A stretch of 64,000 bases of DNA, taken from positions 16,635 through 80,634 of the forward strand of contig JBBCJB010000013.1 of the NCBI GenBank assembly GCA_037190485.1, given 5' to 3'. This DNA comes from Parapedobacter sp037190485. GTDB taxonomy: Bacteria; Bacteroidota; Bacteroidia; Sphingobacteriales; Sphingobacteriaceae. Both the position numbers and the translations under genes were made by a program. The notes under the pieces are model-generated. The model saw only the letters and a list, made by a program, of their open reading frames with translations, had not been told where the DNA came from and made no database searches. Positions 42,036-50,642 of this stretch are shown here, piece by piece. Each line of letters begins with the position of its first letter. Within the stretch, counting starts at the first letter, position 1.

Positions 42036-42605
42036 ATGGTTCAGCCTGTTTTCCGGTTATCAAACACTTCGCTTGTCGAACAAATCAAATCCGACGATCA
42101 GCTCGTTTTGCAGCGCCTGTATGCCTTGAATTTCAACGTCATGGAACGTTACATTTTGCAGAATTCAGGCTCGGAGGAGGATGCCAAAGACGTCTACCAA
42201 GACGCGTTCATCGCGGTATGGCGTAACGTACAATTGGATAGGTTCGCACCGAACAGTGAAGGCGAGTTCAGCGCCTACCTGTTTCGGGTGGCGAAGAACA
42301 AGTGGATCGATGAGCTCCGGAAGCGTAAAGGCAGGAATATGGTGTCGGTTGAAGACGGATTGGACGAAAGCGTCGAGCCGATGGAAGAACCGGATGAAAT
42401 CGATGCTTACATCGACATCGTGAAAAAAAAATATCGGCTTTTGGGAGCGCGGTGCCGGGAGTTGCTTAGCCGGTTCTATTTCCGGAGGCAGAGCCTCGGC
42501 GAAATCGCTGCCGTGTTTGACTGGACGGCAGCCAGTGCGAAAAACAACAAGTATCGCTGTTTGAAGCAGCTGCGTGACCTGGTGTTGAAGAAAGGAACAA
42601 AGTAA
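42036..42605 (+). CDS. ECF sigma factor of sigma/anti-sigma/CHAT module 1
   Basis: A 189-residue ECF sigma factor. Sigma2 is at about 15-95 (LQRLYALNFNVMERYILQNS, EEDAKDVYQDAFIAVWRNV, FRVAKNKWIDELRKRKGR). Sigma4 is at about 125-185 (LLGARCRELLSRFYFRRQSL, then EIAAVFDWTAASAKNNKYRC). I use the ATG at 42036; a GTG at 42027 is also possible. The TAA stop overlaps the ATG of the next gene (TAATG), so they are translationally coupled. The closest relative in the window is 50091-50642, sharing the CRELLxRFYFRxQSLxxIA stretch. It should be held inactive by the membrane protein encoded next. Confidence 0.9.
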   Translation: MVQPVFRLSNTSLVEQIKSDDQLVLQRLYALNFNVMERYILQNSGSEEDAKDVYQDAFIAVWRNVQLDRFAPNSEGEFSAYLFRVAKNKWIDELRKRKGRNMVSVEDGLDESVEPMEEPDEIDAYIDIVKKKYRLLGARCRELLSRFYFRRQSLGEIAAVFDWTAASAKNNKYRCLKQLRDLVLKKGTK

Positions 42606-43357
42606 TGGAAGAAAAGCCTTCGTATGGATTGTCGCAGGAAGAAATGGAGTTGATCGCCCAATATCTAGGGGGCGAATGGAATCGGACCGAGCGCGAAGCG
42701 TTCGAGGCGCGCATGGAACGCGAGCCAGCGCTGCGGCTTAAGGTCGTAGAAGTAAGGGCATTGATCATCGGTGTGCGCGAGGCAAGCCTGTCGCAGCAAC
42801 TTGAGGTGTTCCATGAAGGCATTGGAGCGGGAGAGACCGTGCAAAGTCGGCGAAGACGACGGCCGACTTATCGACTAGGGTGGGTAGCGGCCGCCGCTGC
42901 GATCCTCGCCGTGTTTGGCGTTTGGCAGGTTTGGTTTGCGTCACCGAACCCCGTGCGGTTGTACCGCGCGTATTTCGTGGCGGATACGGGGTTGCCGGTC
43001 GAAATGGGCAGTGCCGATACACTTCGTTATGCTTTTTTTGATGGCATGATCAGCTATAAGGAAGGCAATTATGCCGATGCGCTGGCCAAGTGGGAAGCCG
43101 TGGCAGCGGTTGGCGGGACTAACGACACCTTGCAATATTTTACGGGATTGGCCTACATGGGATTGGCTGAATTTGATGCAGCCCTTGAGCCTTTGGCCGG
43201 GGTGGCCAATGACCGGCGATCGGTGTTCCATAGCGAGGCGACGTGGTACTTGGCGCTTTGTTATGTGCGCCAAGGTGAAAACAAGACGGCTTCTGCGCTA
43301 TTGAAACGGATTGCTGACGATGAACAGGCCCAAGCGTTGCTGAAAAAACTGGACTGA
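42605..43357 (+). CDS. one-TM anti-sigma-like protein with TPR-like exterior domain, module 1
   Basis: A 250-residue protein. The cytoplasmic N-terminus (about 1-80) resembles a Bacteroidota anti-sigma domain: LIAQYLGGEWNRTEREAFEA. An Arg-rich stop (SRRRRRP) precedes one TM helix (about 91-111). The exterior part opens with the conserved LYRAYFVADTGLPVEMG (119-135) and continues as two or three TPR-like helical hairpins (GMISYKEGNYADALAKWEAV, LQYFTGLAYMGLAEFDAALE). Its place between a sigma gene (1-bp overlap) and a CHAT protease gene (2-bp gap) supports an anti-sigma role. It has no FecR domain. The paralogue is 50635-51390. Confidence 0.75.
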   Translation: MEEKPSYGLSQEEMELIAQYLGGEWNRTEREAFEARMEREPALRLKVVEVRALIIGVREASLSQQLEVFHEGIGAGETVQSRRRRRPTYRLGWVAAAAAILAVFGVWQVWFASPNPVRLYRAYFVADTGLPVEMGSADTLRYAFFDGMISYKEGNYADALAKWEAVAAVGGTNDTLQYFTGLAYMGLAEFDAALEPLAGVANDRRSVFHSEATWYLALCYVRQGENKTASALLKRIADDEQAQALLKKLD

Positions 43358-43359
43358 CC

Positions 43360-46300
43360 ATGGAGCGGACTGTCGTTGTCGTTTGGTTGGTTTGCTGCTT
43401 TGCGCCGTGGGTTCGTTCGCAAGACAATGACTACACGAAATCGATCCGTACCTATCAGGAAAACAGACTCGACAGCGCGACGTATTTCGGCGAGCGCGCG
43501 ATAGCCCATTACCGATCGACCGGCCAGTCCGATAGCCTGGTGTTCACGCATGTCCAACATGCGTTGGTGGTGTGGACGCAGCACGGTTTGGAAGAGGCGG
43601 TACGTTACATGGACGCGGCGGTGGCCGTTGCCGAAACGTTGCCCAAGAACGCCGTTGCGCGGGTGGCTGCCTTTTGCCGTATGGGGCAGTTATTGACGCA
43701 ACAATACGCGTTCGATGCCGCTTTGCGCTATTTAAGAAAAGCAGAAGGGGCCGTTGACCCCGCAGAAACGCCGAACAGGCACTATGTATTGCTCAACAAC
43801 CAGTTGGCGGTATTTTATGCTACCAAGGAAGACTATGCGGCTGCCGAACGCTATGCAAAGCGTGCGTATGACATGAACCTGATTGTGGAGGGAAAAGACG
43901 GACGCGACATGGTGATGATATGGCAAACGCGCTACTTCATCAGCCATTACAGCGACCGTTTCGAGCAGGCCCTGCATGACGGAACGGAATTCCAGCGCGT
44001 GTTGCGGTTGCATTATCCGCCGAATCATCCCAATATCGGCGTGATGCACAATAGCTTGGCCATTATCTGCGAGACCCTGAAACGGTATGACGAGGCATTG
44101 GTACATCGTCAAAAAGCGGTGAATATCCACTTGGCGGGTTATGATCCAAACGGCGATTCCTTTTCGTTGGCTTCGGCTTATCAGAACCTCGGTTACCTGT
44201 ATACTTACGTCAACGAACCGTTCCTGGCACAGGAATACCTGGATAAAGGCATTCGGCTACTGTTGCGCACACATGGCGAAGACGGCCTGGCGATGGTGCA
44301 TCCATGGGCGGGTTTGGCAAGGCTAAAGAATAGCCTAGGGCAATTCGAAGCGGGCACGGCCTTGTATGAAAAGGCATATGCCGCGCAACGGAAGCATGCG
44401 CCTGACGATCCCTTGGGGATGGCCTTCGTCGAAGGTTCGATGGGCGAAAACTACCTGGATCAACGGCAGTACGAGCGTGCCATCGGGTATTACGAGCAGG
44501 CGTTGGACCGATATAAGCGGTTAGGTGCAACGAATCGCGAAGTCGCGCTGCATGTGCAACGCGGTTTGGCCGTTGCGTTGTCATCGATCGGAAAAGTTGA
44601 ACAGGCGATTGCCTTGCAGCGCGACGTGTTGGGCGGGTTCCGGGCGCTTTATCCCCGCGGAAACGTAACGGTGGCCAGCATGCTGCTCACGCTGGGACAG
44701 ATCTACCGGCACGCTGGCCAATTGGATAAGGCCTTTGCCTATTCGGACAGCGTGGTGGTCGAACTCACGATGGGACGAGCGCTTCCGACATCGGATTCCG
44801 GATGGTTCGCTCGCCTGCCGTTCAGCTACCATACCATGGAGTTCGCCAGCGAGCGAGTAGCGGTACTCCGCGACCTGCATGCACAATCGGGCGACCGCAG
44901 TCACCTCACGGCATTGTTGGATCTGGTAGACGGATATTCCGCATTCATGTCGTCCCATTTGCATGCGTTCAGGTCGCAGGCTGCCCTGATTGACCTAGCC
45001 AACACGAACAAGACTATTTACTCGATGGCAATCGAGGCGTGTTGGGTGTTGGCCGAGGAAGGTCGGCTAGATCGATACACGCGCAAGGCATTCAGGTATG
45101 CCGAGCGAAGCAAGGCGCTGTTGTTGCGCCTGGCGGTAAATGGTCTACTGGTTGATGGTCAGGTGCATGACAGTACGGCGGTAGGCGCGCGCGATCGCGC
45201 GTTCCGCCAGCGGATAGATGCGTTGAACCTGCAATACCTCAATGGGAGCCGGAGCGATTCATTGCTTGCCCTGTTGTCGGCTACCACCGAACGCTATCGC
45301 TTATTCCAGGATAGCCTCAAAAACGCCGACGACGCTTTGTTCTCGGCGCGGTTCGAATTGGATCCGCCCGATATCGACGCCATCCGGGCTTCGTTGCTGG
45401 CCCATGGCGAAACGCTGGTAGAATATGCGGTCACGGACCACTCCGTATTTATTTTCGTGCTATCGCCCCACGCGTTCCACCTGCACCGCGCCGAACGGCG
45501 GGTGCTGGATGACGTAGCGCACTTGCGCGAATTGCATGGACTCTCGGCAAAGGCGTTCAGCGAACCGGCCCATCGGTTGTACCGATCCCTCATCCAGCCG
45601 GTGGAAACGCACTTCGCCTCGAACCGGCTGTTGATCGTGCCCGACGCCGAATTGTACTACCTCAATTTCGAGGTGCTCACTGCCCATGACCGGGAACGCG
45701 TGTTCTCACGCATGCCTTATTTGATCTACACCTACAAGCTATCCTATTTGCTTTCCGCATCCAGCGCTATGCAGTTCGGATCGGCATACCGTACCCGACG
45801 GGATGGCCGCGCGTTGGTTTTCGCTCCGGTGTTTACCGACGAGATGAAAGCGGCCTACCGCAACGGACTGGCGGGACAGCTGCCCGAAGATCGGGAATAT
45901 CTGCACCTCTATCGGCAGCCGTTTGCGTTGCAGGCGGCGAAACGCATTAGCAAGTTCTTCAGCAACGACCTGTTCGTGGAACAGGAGGCAGAAGAGCGGA
46001 CATTCAAGCGGTTGGCACCCGACTACCGGATTCTGCACCTCGGTACACATGGTGAGGTGAATAACCAAGCGCCCCTGCAATCGAAGCTGTATTTCGCAAA
46101 GGCCTCGGCGAATGACACGAGCAATGCCGACGACGGCTATCTGCATGCCTATGAAGTCTACGCGATGCAGTTGCGCGCAGAGCTAGCCGTATTGACCGCT
46201 TGCGAAACCGGTACCGGTGTGCTGCGGGGTGGAGAAGGCGTGATGTCGCTGGCACATAGCTTCATGCATGCGGGTTGCCCCAGTGTGGTGATGAGCCTGT

Positions 46301-46593
46301 GGAGAATCGACGAAAAAGCCAGTGCAGACATCATCACGGCGTTCTATGGCAACCTCAGGCAGGGTTCGGATAAAAGTACAGCGCTGCGAGATGCCAAATT
46401 GCAGCTGATGCGCGATGGCAGCAGTCGGTTTTCGCATCCGTATTATTGGGCGGGTTTGGCCTTGATCGGGGATAGCGCGCCTGTTTCTCAGACCAGCCCA
46501 TGGCGATACTGGGGGATAGCGACGGTGGTCGTTTTGGCAGCCTTCGTGTTGCTGCTCAGGTGGCGGATAACCAAAAAAAGGAAAATAAGCTAA
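43360..46593 (+). CDS. membrane-anchored TPR-CHAT caspase-like protease, module 1
   Basis: A 1077-residue protein. It has a signal peptide (TVVVVWLVCCFAPWVRSQ) and about 500 residues of TPR hairpins (e.g. YERAIGYYEQALDRYKRLG). A C-terminal CHAT protease domain (about 780-1035) has the catalytic pair His897 in LHLGTHGEVNNQAPLQS and Cys948 in AVLTACETGTGVLRGGEG. It ends with a TM helix (1050-1068) and a basic tail (RITKKRKIS). This topology puts both TPR and CHAT domains outside the cytoplasmic membrane. CHAT peptidases belong to the caspase/separase clan. I infer that the target is the exterior part of the neighbouring anti-sigma-like protein. The gene starts 2 bp after that gene's stop. Confidence 0.85.
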   Translation: MERTVVVVWLVCCFAPWVRSQDNDYTKSIRTYQENRLDSATYFGERAIAHYRSTGQSDSLVFTHVQHALVVWTQHGLEEAVRYMDAAVAVAETLPKNAVARVAAFCRMGQLLTQQYAFDAALRYLRKAEGAVDPAETPNRHYVLLNNQLAVFYATKEDYAAAERYAKRAYDMNLIVEGKDGRDMVMIWQTRYFISHYSDRFEQALHDGTEFQRVLRLHYPPNHPNIGVMHNSLAIICETLKRYDEALVHRQKAVNIHLAGYDPNGDSFSLASAYQNLGYLYTYVNEPFLAQEYLDKGIRLLLRTHGEDGLAMVHPWAGLARLKNSLGQFEAGTALYEKAYAAQRKHAPDDPLGMAFVEGSMGENYLDQRQYERAIGYYEQALDRYKRLGATNREVALHVQRGLAVALSSIGKVEQAIALQRDVLGGFRALYPRGNVTVASMLLTLGQIYRHAGQLDKAFAYSDSVVVELTMGRALPTSDSGWFARLPFSYHTMEFASERVAVLRDLHAQSGDRSHLTALLDLVDGYSAFMSSHLHAFRSQAALIDLANTNKTIYSMAIEACWVLAEEGRLDRYTRKAFRYAERSKALLLRLAVNGLLVDGQVHDSTAVGARDRAFRQRIDALNLQYLNGSRSDSLLALLSATTERYRLFQDSLKNADDALFSARFELDPPDIDAIRASLLAHGETLVEYAVTDHSVFIFVLSPHAFHLHRAERRVLDDVAHLRELHGLSAKAFSEPAHRLYRSLIQPVETHFASNRLLIVPDAELYYLNFEVLTAHDRERVFSRMPYLIYTYKLSYLLSASSAMQFGSAYRTRRDGRALVFAPVFTDEMKAAYRNGLAGQLPEDREYLHLYRQPFALQAAKRISKFFSNDLFVEQEAEERTFKRLAPDYRILHLGTHGEVNNQAPLQSKLYFAKASANDTSNADDGYLHAYEVYAMQLRAELAVLTACETGTGVLRGGEGVMSLAHSFMHAGCPSVVMSLWRIDEKASADIITAFYGNLRQGSDKSTALRDAKLQLMRDGSSRFSHPYYWAGLALIGDSAPVSQTSPWRYWGIATVVVLAAFVLLLRWRITKKRKIS

Positions 46594-46649
46594 AAAAGCT
46601 GTTCACGTTTCCATGATGTGGTTGATAGTTCAATGTGATTCCATTGAAT

Positions 46650-47456
46650 ATGCAGTTCATCATGAAGACAGCAACAACCATCCATCGATTCCGTTCGGTT
46701 CGAACGATTCTCCCATGGCTTATCATGGCCATGGCGGGATGCCGTGAAAATGACGGCCCCTCCCAGCAAGAGCTGGTGGCGAACATCACGTCTCGACTGT
46801 GCAACAACATACGGGGTGCCGGGGCGCTGTACTGGGACATGGCTAACGGCATCATGCGGGGCGACATCCCCGGCGGAGTACCGACGATCAGGAACCCAGG
46901 GGGGCAATTCATCCATTCGGGCTATCCAGCCCTCGGCTTTCAGCTGCCTGCGGGGTACCGTGCCGTCGAATTATCGGACGGCCGGACGAATACCATTGGC
47001 GTCAATGTGCTGCGCAACGACGATAATGTCTTGTGGCGTTATGTGACCACCACGTTTTTCGGGTCGACCAACGCGCAGCAGGTGATCCAGTCTGAAGTGA
47101 ACCAAATGCTCGCAAACCTGGGCAATCCGCAGTTCGATATCTTGTGTGCCAACGACAGCAGCCCGCAGCTGGCGCCGGGTATCCAGACGTCGGTGGCTAC
47201 GCGGTTGGTGCGCGCAGGTAATTTCACGGCGCAGTTTGCCGTCAATGTCAATACGTTTCCAGATTTGGGTTCTTCATTCATCGGCATCGAAATGACGATG
47301 GCACCGACGGCCGAATACGACAACATGGTGTTGCAGACGTTCTTGCCCATTGGCTACCAATTGCTCTTCATCGACCGGGGTACCGTCCGCGATTCGGACG
47401 GCGACGGCGTACCCGACGACCGCGACCGCGCGCCGTTCAATCCGAATATACAATGA
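46650..47456 (+). CDS. lipoprotein with C-terminal thrombospondin-3-like Asp motif
   Basis: A protein of 268 residues (from 46650) or 264 (from 46662, MKTATTIHRFRS), with a lipobox LIMAMAGCREN. The body, with TSRLCNNIRGAGALYWDMAN and GYRAVELSDGRTNTIGVNVL, is not a family I recognise. The last 20 residues contain DSDGDGVPDDRDRAPFNPN, the calcium-binding thrombospondin type-3-like motif common in exported Bacteroidota proteins. It follows the CHAT gene of module 1 after 56 bp and overlaps the next lipoprotein gene's frame by 4 bp. It may be co-regulated with the module. Confidence 0.65.
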   Translation: MQFIMKTATTIHRFRSVRTILPWLIMAMAGCRENDGPSQQELVANITSRLCNNIRGAGALYWDMANGIMRGDIPGGVPTIRNPGGQFIHSGYPALGFQLPAGYRAVELSDGRTNTIGVNVLRNDDNVLWRYVTTTFFGSTNAQQVIQSEVNQMLANLGNPQFDILCANDSSPQLAPGIQTSVATRLVRAGNFTAQFAVNVNTFPDLGSSFIGIEMTMAPTAEYDNMVLQTFLPIGYQLLFIDRGTVRDSDGDGVPDDRDRAPFNPNIQ

Positions 47457-47476
47457 TGTGCAACCTTGATTTCGTC

Positions 47477-50005
47477 ATGAAAGCCAACTTACCCCTTTAC
47501 TTCGCGATGGTCTTGGTCGCCGGGGCTGTCAATTCCTGCAAGAAGGATCCTGCGGATCCGGGCGCTGGTGCCAACAAGCCGATTGCCAGCGATTACGAGT
47601 GGGTGGATGCCACCGTTCACCTGCCAAGCGGGTCGGGCTACAAACTGGAAGGCCACGAGCTGAACGCCATGGGCGAGGCGGTTCAGGTCGCGGTAGATGG
47701 TGCGACACTGGTGCCCAGGATAGAGAACGCGGTAATCATCCATACCGTGACCAACATGGCGGAAGAACCCGTGCTGTTCGGCTATTCCACCCCGAACAAG
47801 ACGGAGATTTCGCTCGAGGCCACGGCCAAGGTGACCCTTTTCAACCTGTACCGAATCGCCACGCTGCCCGTGGAAGCACAGGTAATGTTCTTGGAGGGCT
47901 TCGGGGAGGATAAGGCGGCCGACCTGTACATCGAGCGCTTTGTGCAGCATTGGGCCTCCAACCCGAAGACCTTGGTGGACAGGGCGTACCTAGGCCTGTT
48001 GAAAACCTACCATGCCGGATACGGCAAAGGGCGGAACGAGGTGCCGTCGGCGGTGATGAACAGGGTGATGGATACGGGCGGCAACAGGTACTATTATGCG
48101 GAGGCCGATACCGGACGGCTTGAAAGCGGGTATTCGCTGCGGCTGGACGGTCCCAACAAGTTTTACGTCCTGAATGAGGGGCCGGGCAGTGGCACGGCAT
48201 TCATCTACAAGACGAGGATCAAGAAAAACAACAGCCTGAATCATGAAACGTTGATCAGCGCCTTTGAAAGCGGCACCAAGTCCGACCGGGATTGGTTCAT
48301 TGGAAACGGGACCTACTTGCCCCAAATAGGCCTTTTTGGCGGAAAAGTAGATTACCGGAGTTTCTGGTACGGGGCGACACGGTTTGCCGAGGTATCGAGC
48401 GGACCGCACGAACTGCCCCTTGCGGACGACGAAGAGGAAGCCGAATACACCATCCGTATCGTCAATGCCGGTGTGAACGCTTGGCGGGAAAAGCTCACGG
48501 CAGACGAATACGCGGCCTACGTGAAGCATGTGCATGCGGCACTGATCATGGATTACTACCTGCCCTTCGTGGGAACATATATGGGCTTGGATATCCGTGA
48601 TTTCTATGCGCTGGAAGCGGAGGATCGGGTGAACAAGCTGGATGCCGCCATCCGGGAGGTGGGATTGCATACTCAGTTTGATGAGCATTTGGCCGAAGGC
48701 AGGTTACCGGTACTGCTGGAGTTGTTGGAAACATATTTCCAGTCGGCTGATACGGAATATGGGCTGAAGCTGCACCAGGCGGTGTTCAAGGCTGTTGGCA
48801 AGCGTGGTTCGGCCAGCATGGTGTCAGCGGCTAAGCGTGCGGGCCACCTGAGCTATTATTTTGATGGCGGCTTATTTTGGGATGCTGAGCAGGAAAAAAA
48901 CCTGTTCCGAGACTACTACTGGGAAACATATGGGCTAATTACCCTACATGCGAAGGCCAAGGCCGGTGTGGTACGCGTATCACCGAGACAGGCAACGGTT
49001 ACCGCCTTGGCTCCCGACAATCGGGTGGAACTAACGGCTGAGATTGAATCTGAAGAATTCAAAAACCTGGATGTCACCTACCAGTGGAAAACGAAAGGGA
49101 TATATGGCGCATTGACCAATCAGGCAGCTAATAAGATTACCTATGTGGCGAACAAACTTAACGTCAATCATGAAGACGCGTTTGAAATCGTCTATGTAGA
49201 CGTATTGAAAGACAACCAATTAGTGGGTACGGATTCAGCCACGGTATATATCTCCCAATCAAGGTATCAATTGGTGCCCAAAGGGGTAACCCTGACCGGG
49301 AATCCAGAAAATGGCTCCAATATCGTTACTATGCGTATCATACCCCTAAATGCCAATGGACTCGATATCAACAATGATCCGGCATACGATTTCCGGGTGG
49401 ATTGGTCTACCGAAGGGAAACACGGGGGGATTAGGTGGCAGGGGCAATATGCTATGTACTGGACTACGGAAGCTGAGACTTTCAATAGCGGCAGCATCCA
49501 ATACCGCTGCTCGGACGACCAAACAAAAAATGGTACGGAAACGATTAAAGCCACCATTTATATCAAGCCAAAAGGTGCTGCCGACATGTATTATGAATTC
49601 TACGATTTTGTTGTGGAAACTGTAAATATTATGAATGATGACCGGAAAAAGATTGTAAATGTGCCTATTTCCGTTATCAGTTGGGGTCCGACATATGACG
49701 CCATTTACACCCATTGTGGTGCAGGCACCATATTCTACATCGACCCGGTGGAAAATGCGGAAAGCTATGTCGCCAGGATCATCGAATTCAGCCCCGAGGT
49801 TATTCCAAGGGTGACAGGCCGCAGCGAGTCATGGACGGCTGCCAGCCGCACCTTCAATGCTGAAGGGAAATATGAGTTTGGTTATGTAATAGCTAGTGCC
49901 GGTAGTAGCCCTACCTGGATAGGTCCGCCGGACTGCGCCGCTTTTATTGGCTACGCTTCGGCCAGGAAAGGGATGGCACAGGTAATCGTAACCTTGAAAC
50001 CTTGA
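47477..50005 (+). CDS. large lipoprotein of unknown function between the CHAT modules
   Basis: An 842-residue exported lipoprotein (lipobox GAVNSCKKDPADPG). I do not recognise a family. The first half is helical-looking (e.g. LTADEYAAYVKHVHAALIMD). From about residue 495 it becomes beta-rich and Ig-like: VRVSPRQATVTALAPDNRVE, FKNLDVTYQWKTKGIYGALT, FEIVYVDVLKDNQLVGTDSA. The second half of the gene is visibly more AT-rich than the first, suggesting a mosaic origin. I start at 47477 (MKANLPLYFAMVL) because eight upstream codons lie ahead of the signal peptide. The start overlaps no gene but follows the previous stop by 20 bp. Confidence 0.65.
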   Translation: MKANLPLYFAMVLVAGAVNSCKKDPADPGAGANKPIASDYEWVDATVHLPSGSGYKLEGHELNAMGEAVQVAVDGATLVPRIENAVIIHTVTNMAEEPVLFGYSTPNKTEISLEATAKVTLFNLYRIATLPVEAQVMFLEGFGEDKAADLYIERFVQHWASNPKTLVDRAYLGLLKTYHAGYGKGRNEVPSAVMNRVMDTGGNRYYYAEADTGRLESGYSLRLDGPNKFYVLNEGPGSGTAFIYKTRIKKNNSLNHETLISAFESGTKSDRDWFIGNGTYLPQIGLFGGKVDYRSFWYGATRFAEVSSGPHELPLADDEEEAEYTIRIVNAGVNAWREKLTADEYAAYVKHVHAALIMDYYLPFVGTYMGLDIRDFYALEAEDRVNKLDAAIREVGLHTQFDEHLAEGRLPVLLELLETYFQSADTEYGLKLHQAVFKAVGKRGSASMVSAAKRAGHLSYYFDGGLFWDAEQEKNLFRDYYWETYGLITLHAKAKAGVVRVSPRQATVTALAPDNRVELTAEIESEEFKNLDVTYQWKTKGIYGALTNQAANKITYVANKLNVNHEDAFEIVYVDVLKDNQLVGTDSATVYISQSRYQLVPKGVTLTGNPENGSNIVTMRIIPLNANGLDINNDPAYDFRVDWSTEGKHGGIRWQGQYAMYWTTEAETFNSGSIQYRCSDDQTKNGTETIKATIYIKPKGAADMYYEFYDFVVETVNIMNDDRKKIVNVPISVISWGPTYDAIYTHCGAGTIFYIDPVENAESYVARIIEFSPEVIPRVTGRSESWTAASRTFNAEGKYEFGYVIASAGSSPTWIGPPDCAAFIGYASARKGMAQVIVTLKP

Positions 50006-50035
50006 CGGTGCATGAAAATGATTGGCGATAAATTG

Positions 50036-50065
50036 TTTGGTTTTCGGGAAAACTGCCTATCTTTC
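50036..50065 (+). promoter_or_regulatory. promoter of sigma-CHAT module 2
   Basis: TTTG (50036-50039) is followed after 18 bp by TATCTTTC (50058-50065), one base from TAnnTTTG. The predicted start near 50071 is about 20 nt before the TTG start codon at 50091. Confidence 0.6.
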
Positions 50066-50090
50066 AGGGCGAAAGACAGCCAGCTAGCCC

Positions 50091-50642
50091 TTGGGAACCT
50101 TGAAAGATATAGCGAAAGACAGCCCGGAACAGGTCTTGAAAAAGGCCTACGCCGATAATTTCGCGTGGTTGCAGCGCTACGTCATGCAGCACTCGGGCAC
50201 GGTGGAAGATGCCCAGGATGTGTTTCAGGAAGGGGTGAGCGTGGCTTGGCTGAACCTGGCGGCAGGCCGGTTCGTTGGCGATGCCGAACAGTTCAATGCT
50301 TATGTGCGGCAGATCTGCAAATACAAATGGATCAATGTGCTGCGATCTTCTGCGCGAACCAAGGTGGTATTGGAGGACGATTTTTCGAGGTTCGAGGGCC
50401 TGCGCGACGAAACGGAATCGTTGGACGAACAATGGGAACAAACCAGGCGATTGCGGGACTCGTTTGCCGGTATCGGCGAAAAATGCAGGGAGTTGTTGGG
50501 GCGGTTTTATTTCAGGAAGCAGTCGTTGGCAGACATCGCCGACGCGATGGGCAATACCGAAGAAAGCGTCAAGACCATCAAATACCGGTGCATGATGCGA
50601 TTACGGAAAATCTATTTGGAAAAACGGGGTAGCGATGGGTAA
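50091..50642 (+). CDS. ECF sigma factor of sigma/anti-sigma/CHAT module 2
   Basis: A 183-residue ECF sigma factor paralogous to 42036-42605. Sigma2 is at about 15-85 (YADNFAWLQRYVMQHSGTVE, DAQDVFQEGVSVAWLNLAAG, ICKYKWINVLRSSAR). Sigma4 is at about 120-175 (GIGEKCRELLGRFYFRKQSL, then DIADAMGNTEESVKTIKYRC). The frame has no early ATG, so TTG at 50091 is the likely start. A promoter lies just upstream. The stop overlaps the next gene by 8 bp, so the anti-sigma partner is translationally coupled. Confidence 0.88.
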   Translation: MGTLKDIAKDSPEQVLKKAYADNFAWLQRYVMQHSGTVEDAQDVFQEGVSVAWLNLAAGRFVGDAEQFNAYVRQICKYKWINVLRSSARTKVVLEDDFSRFEGLRDETESLDEQWEQTRRLRDSFAGIGEKCRELLGRFYFRKQSLADIADAMGNTEESVKTIKYRCMMRLRKIYLEKRGSDG

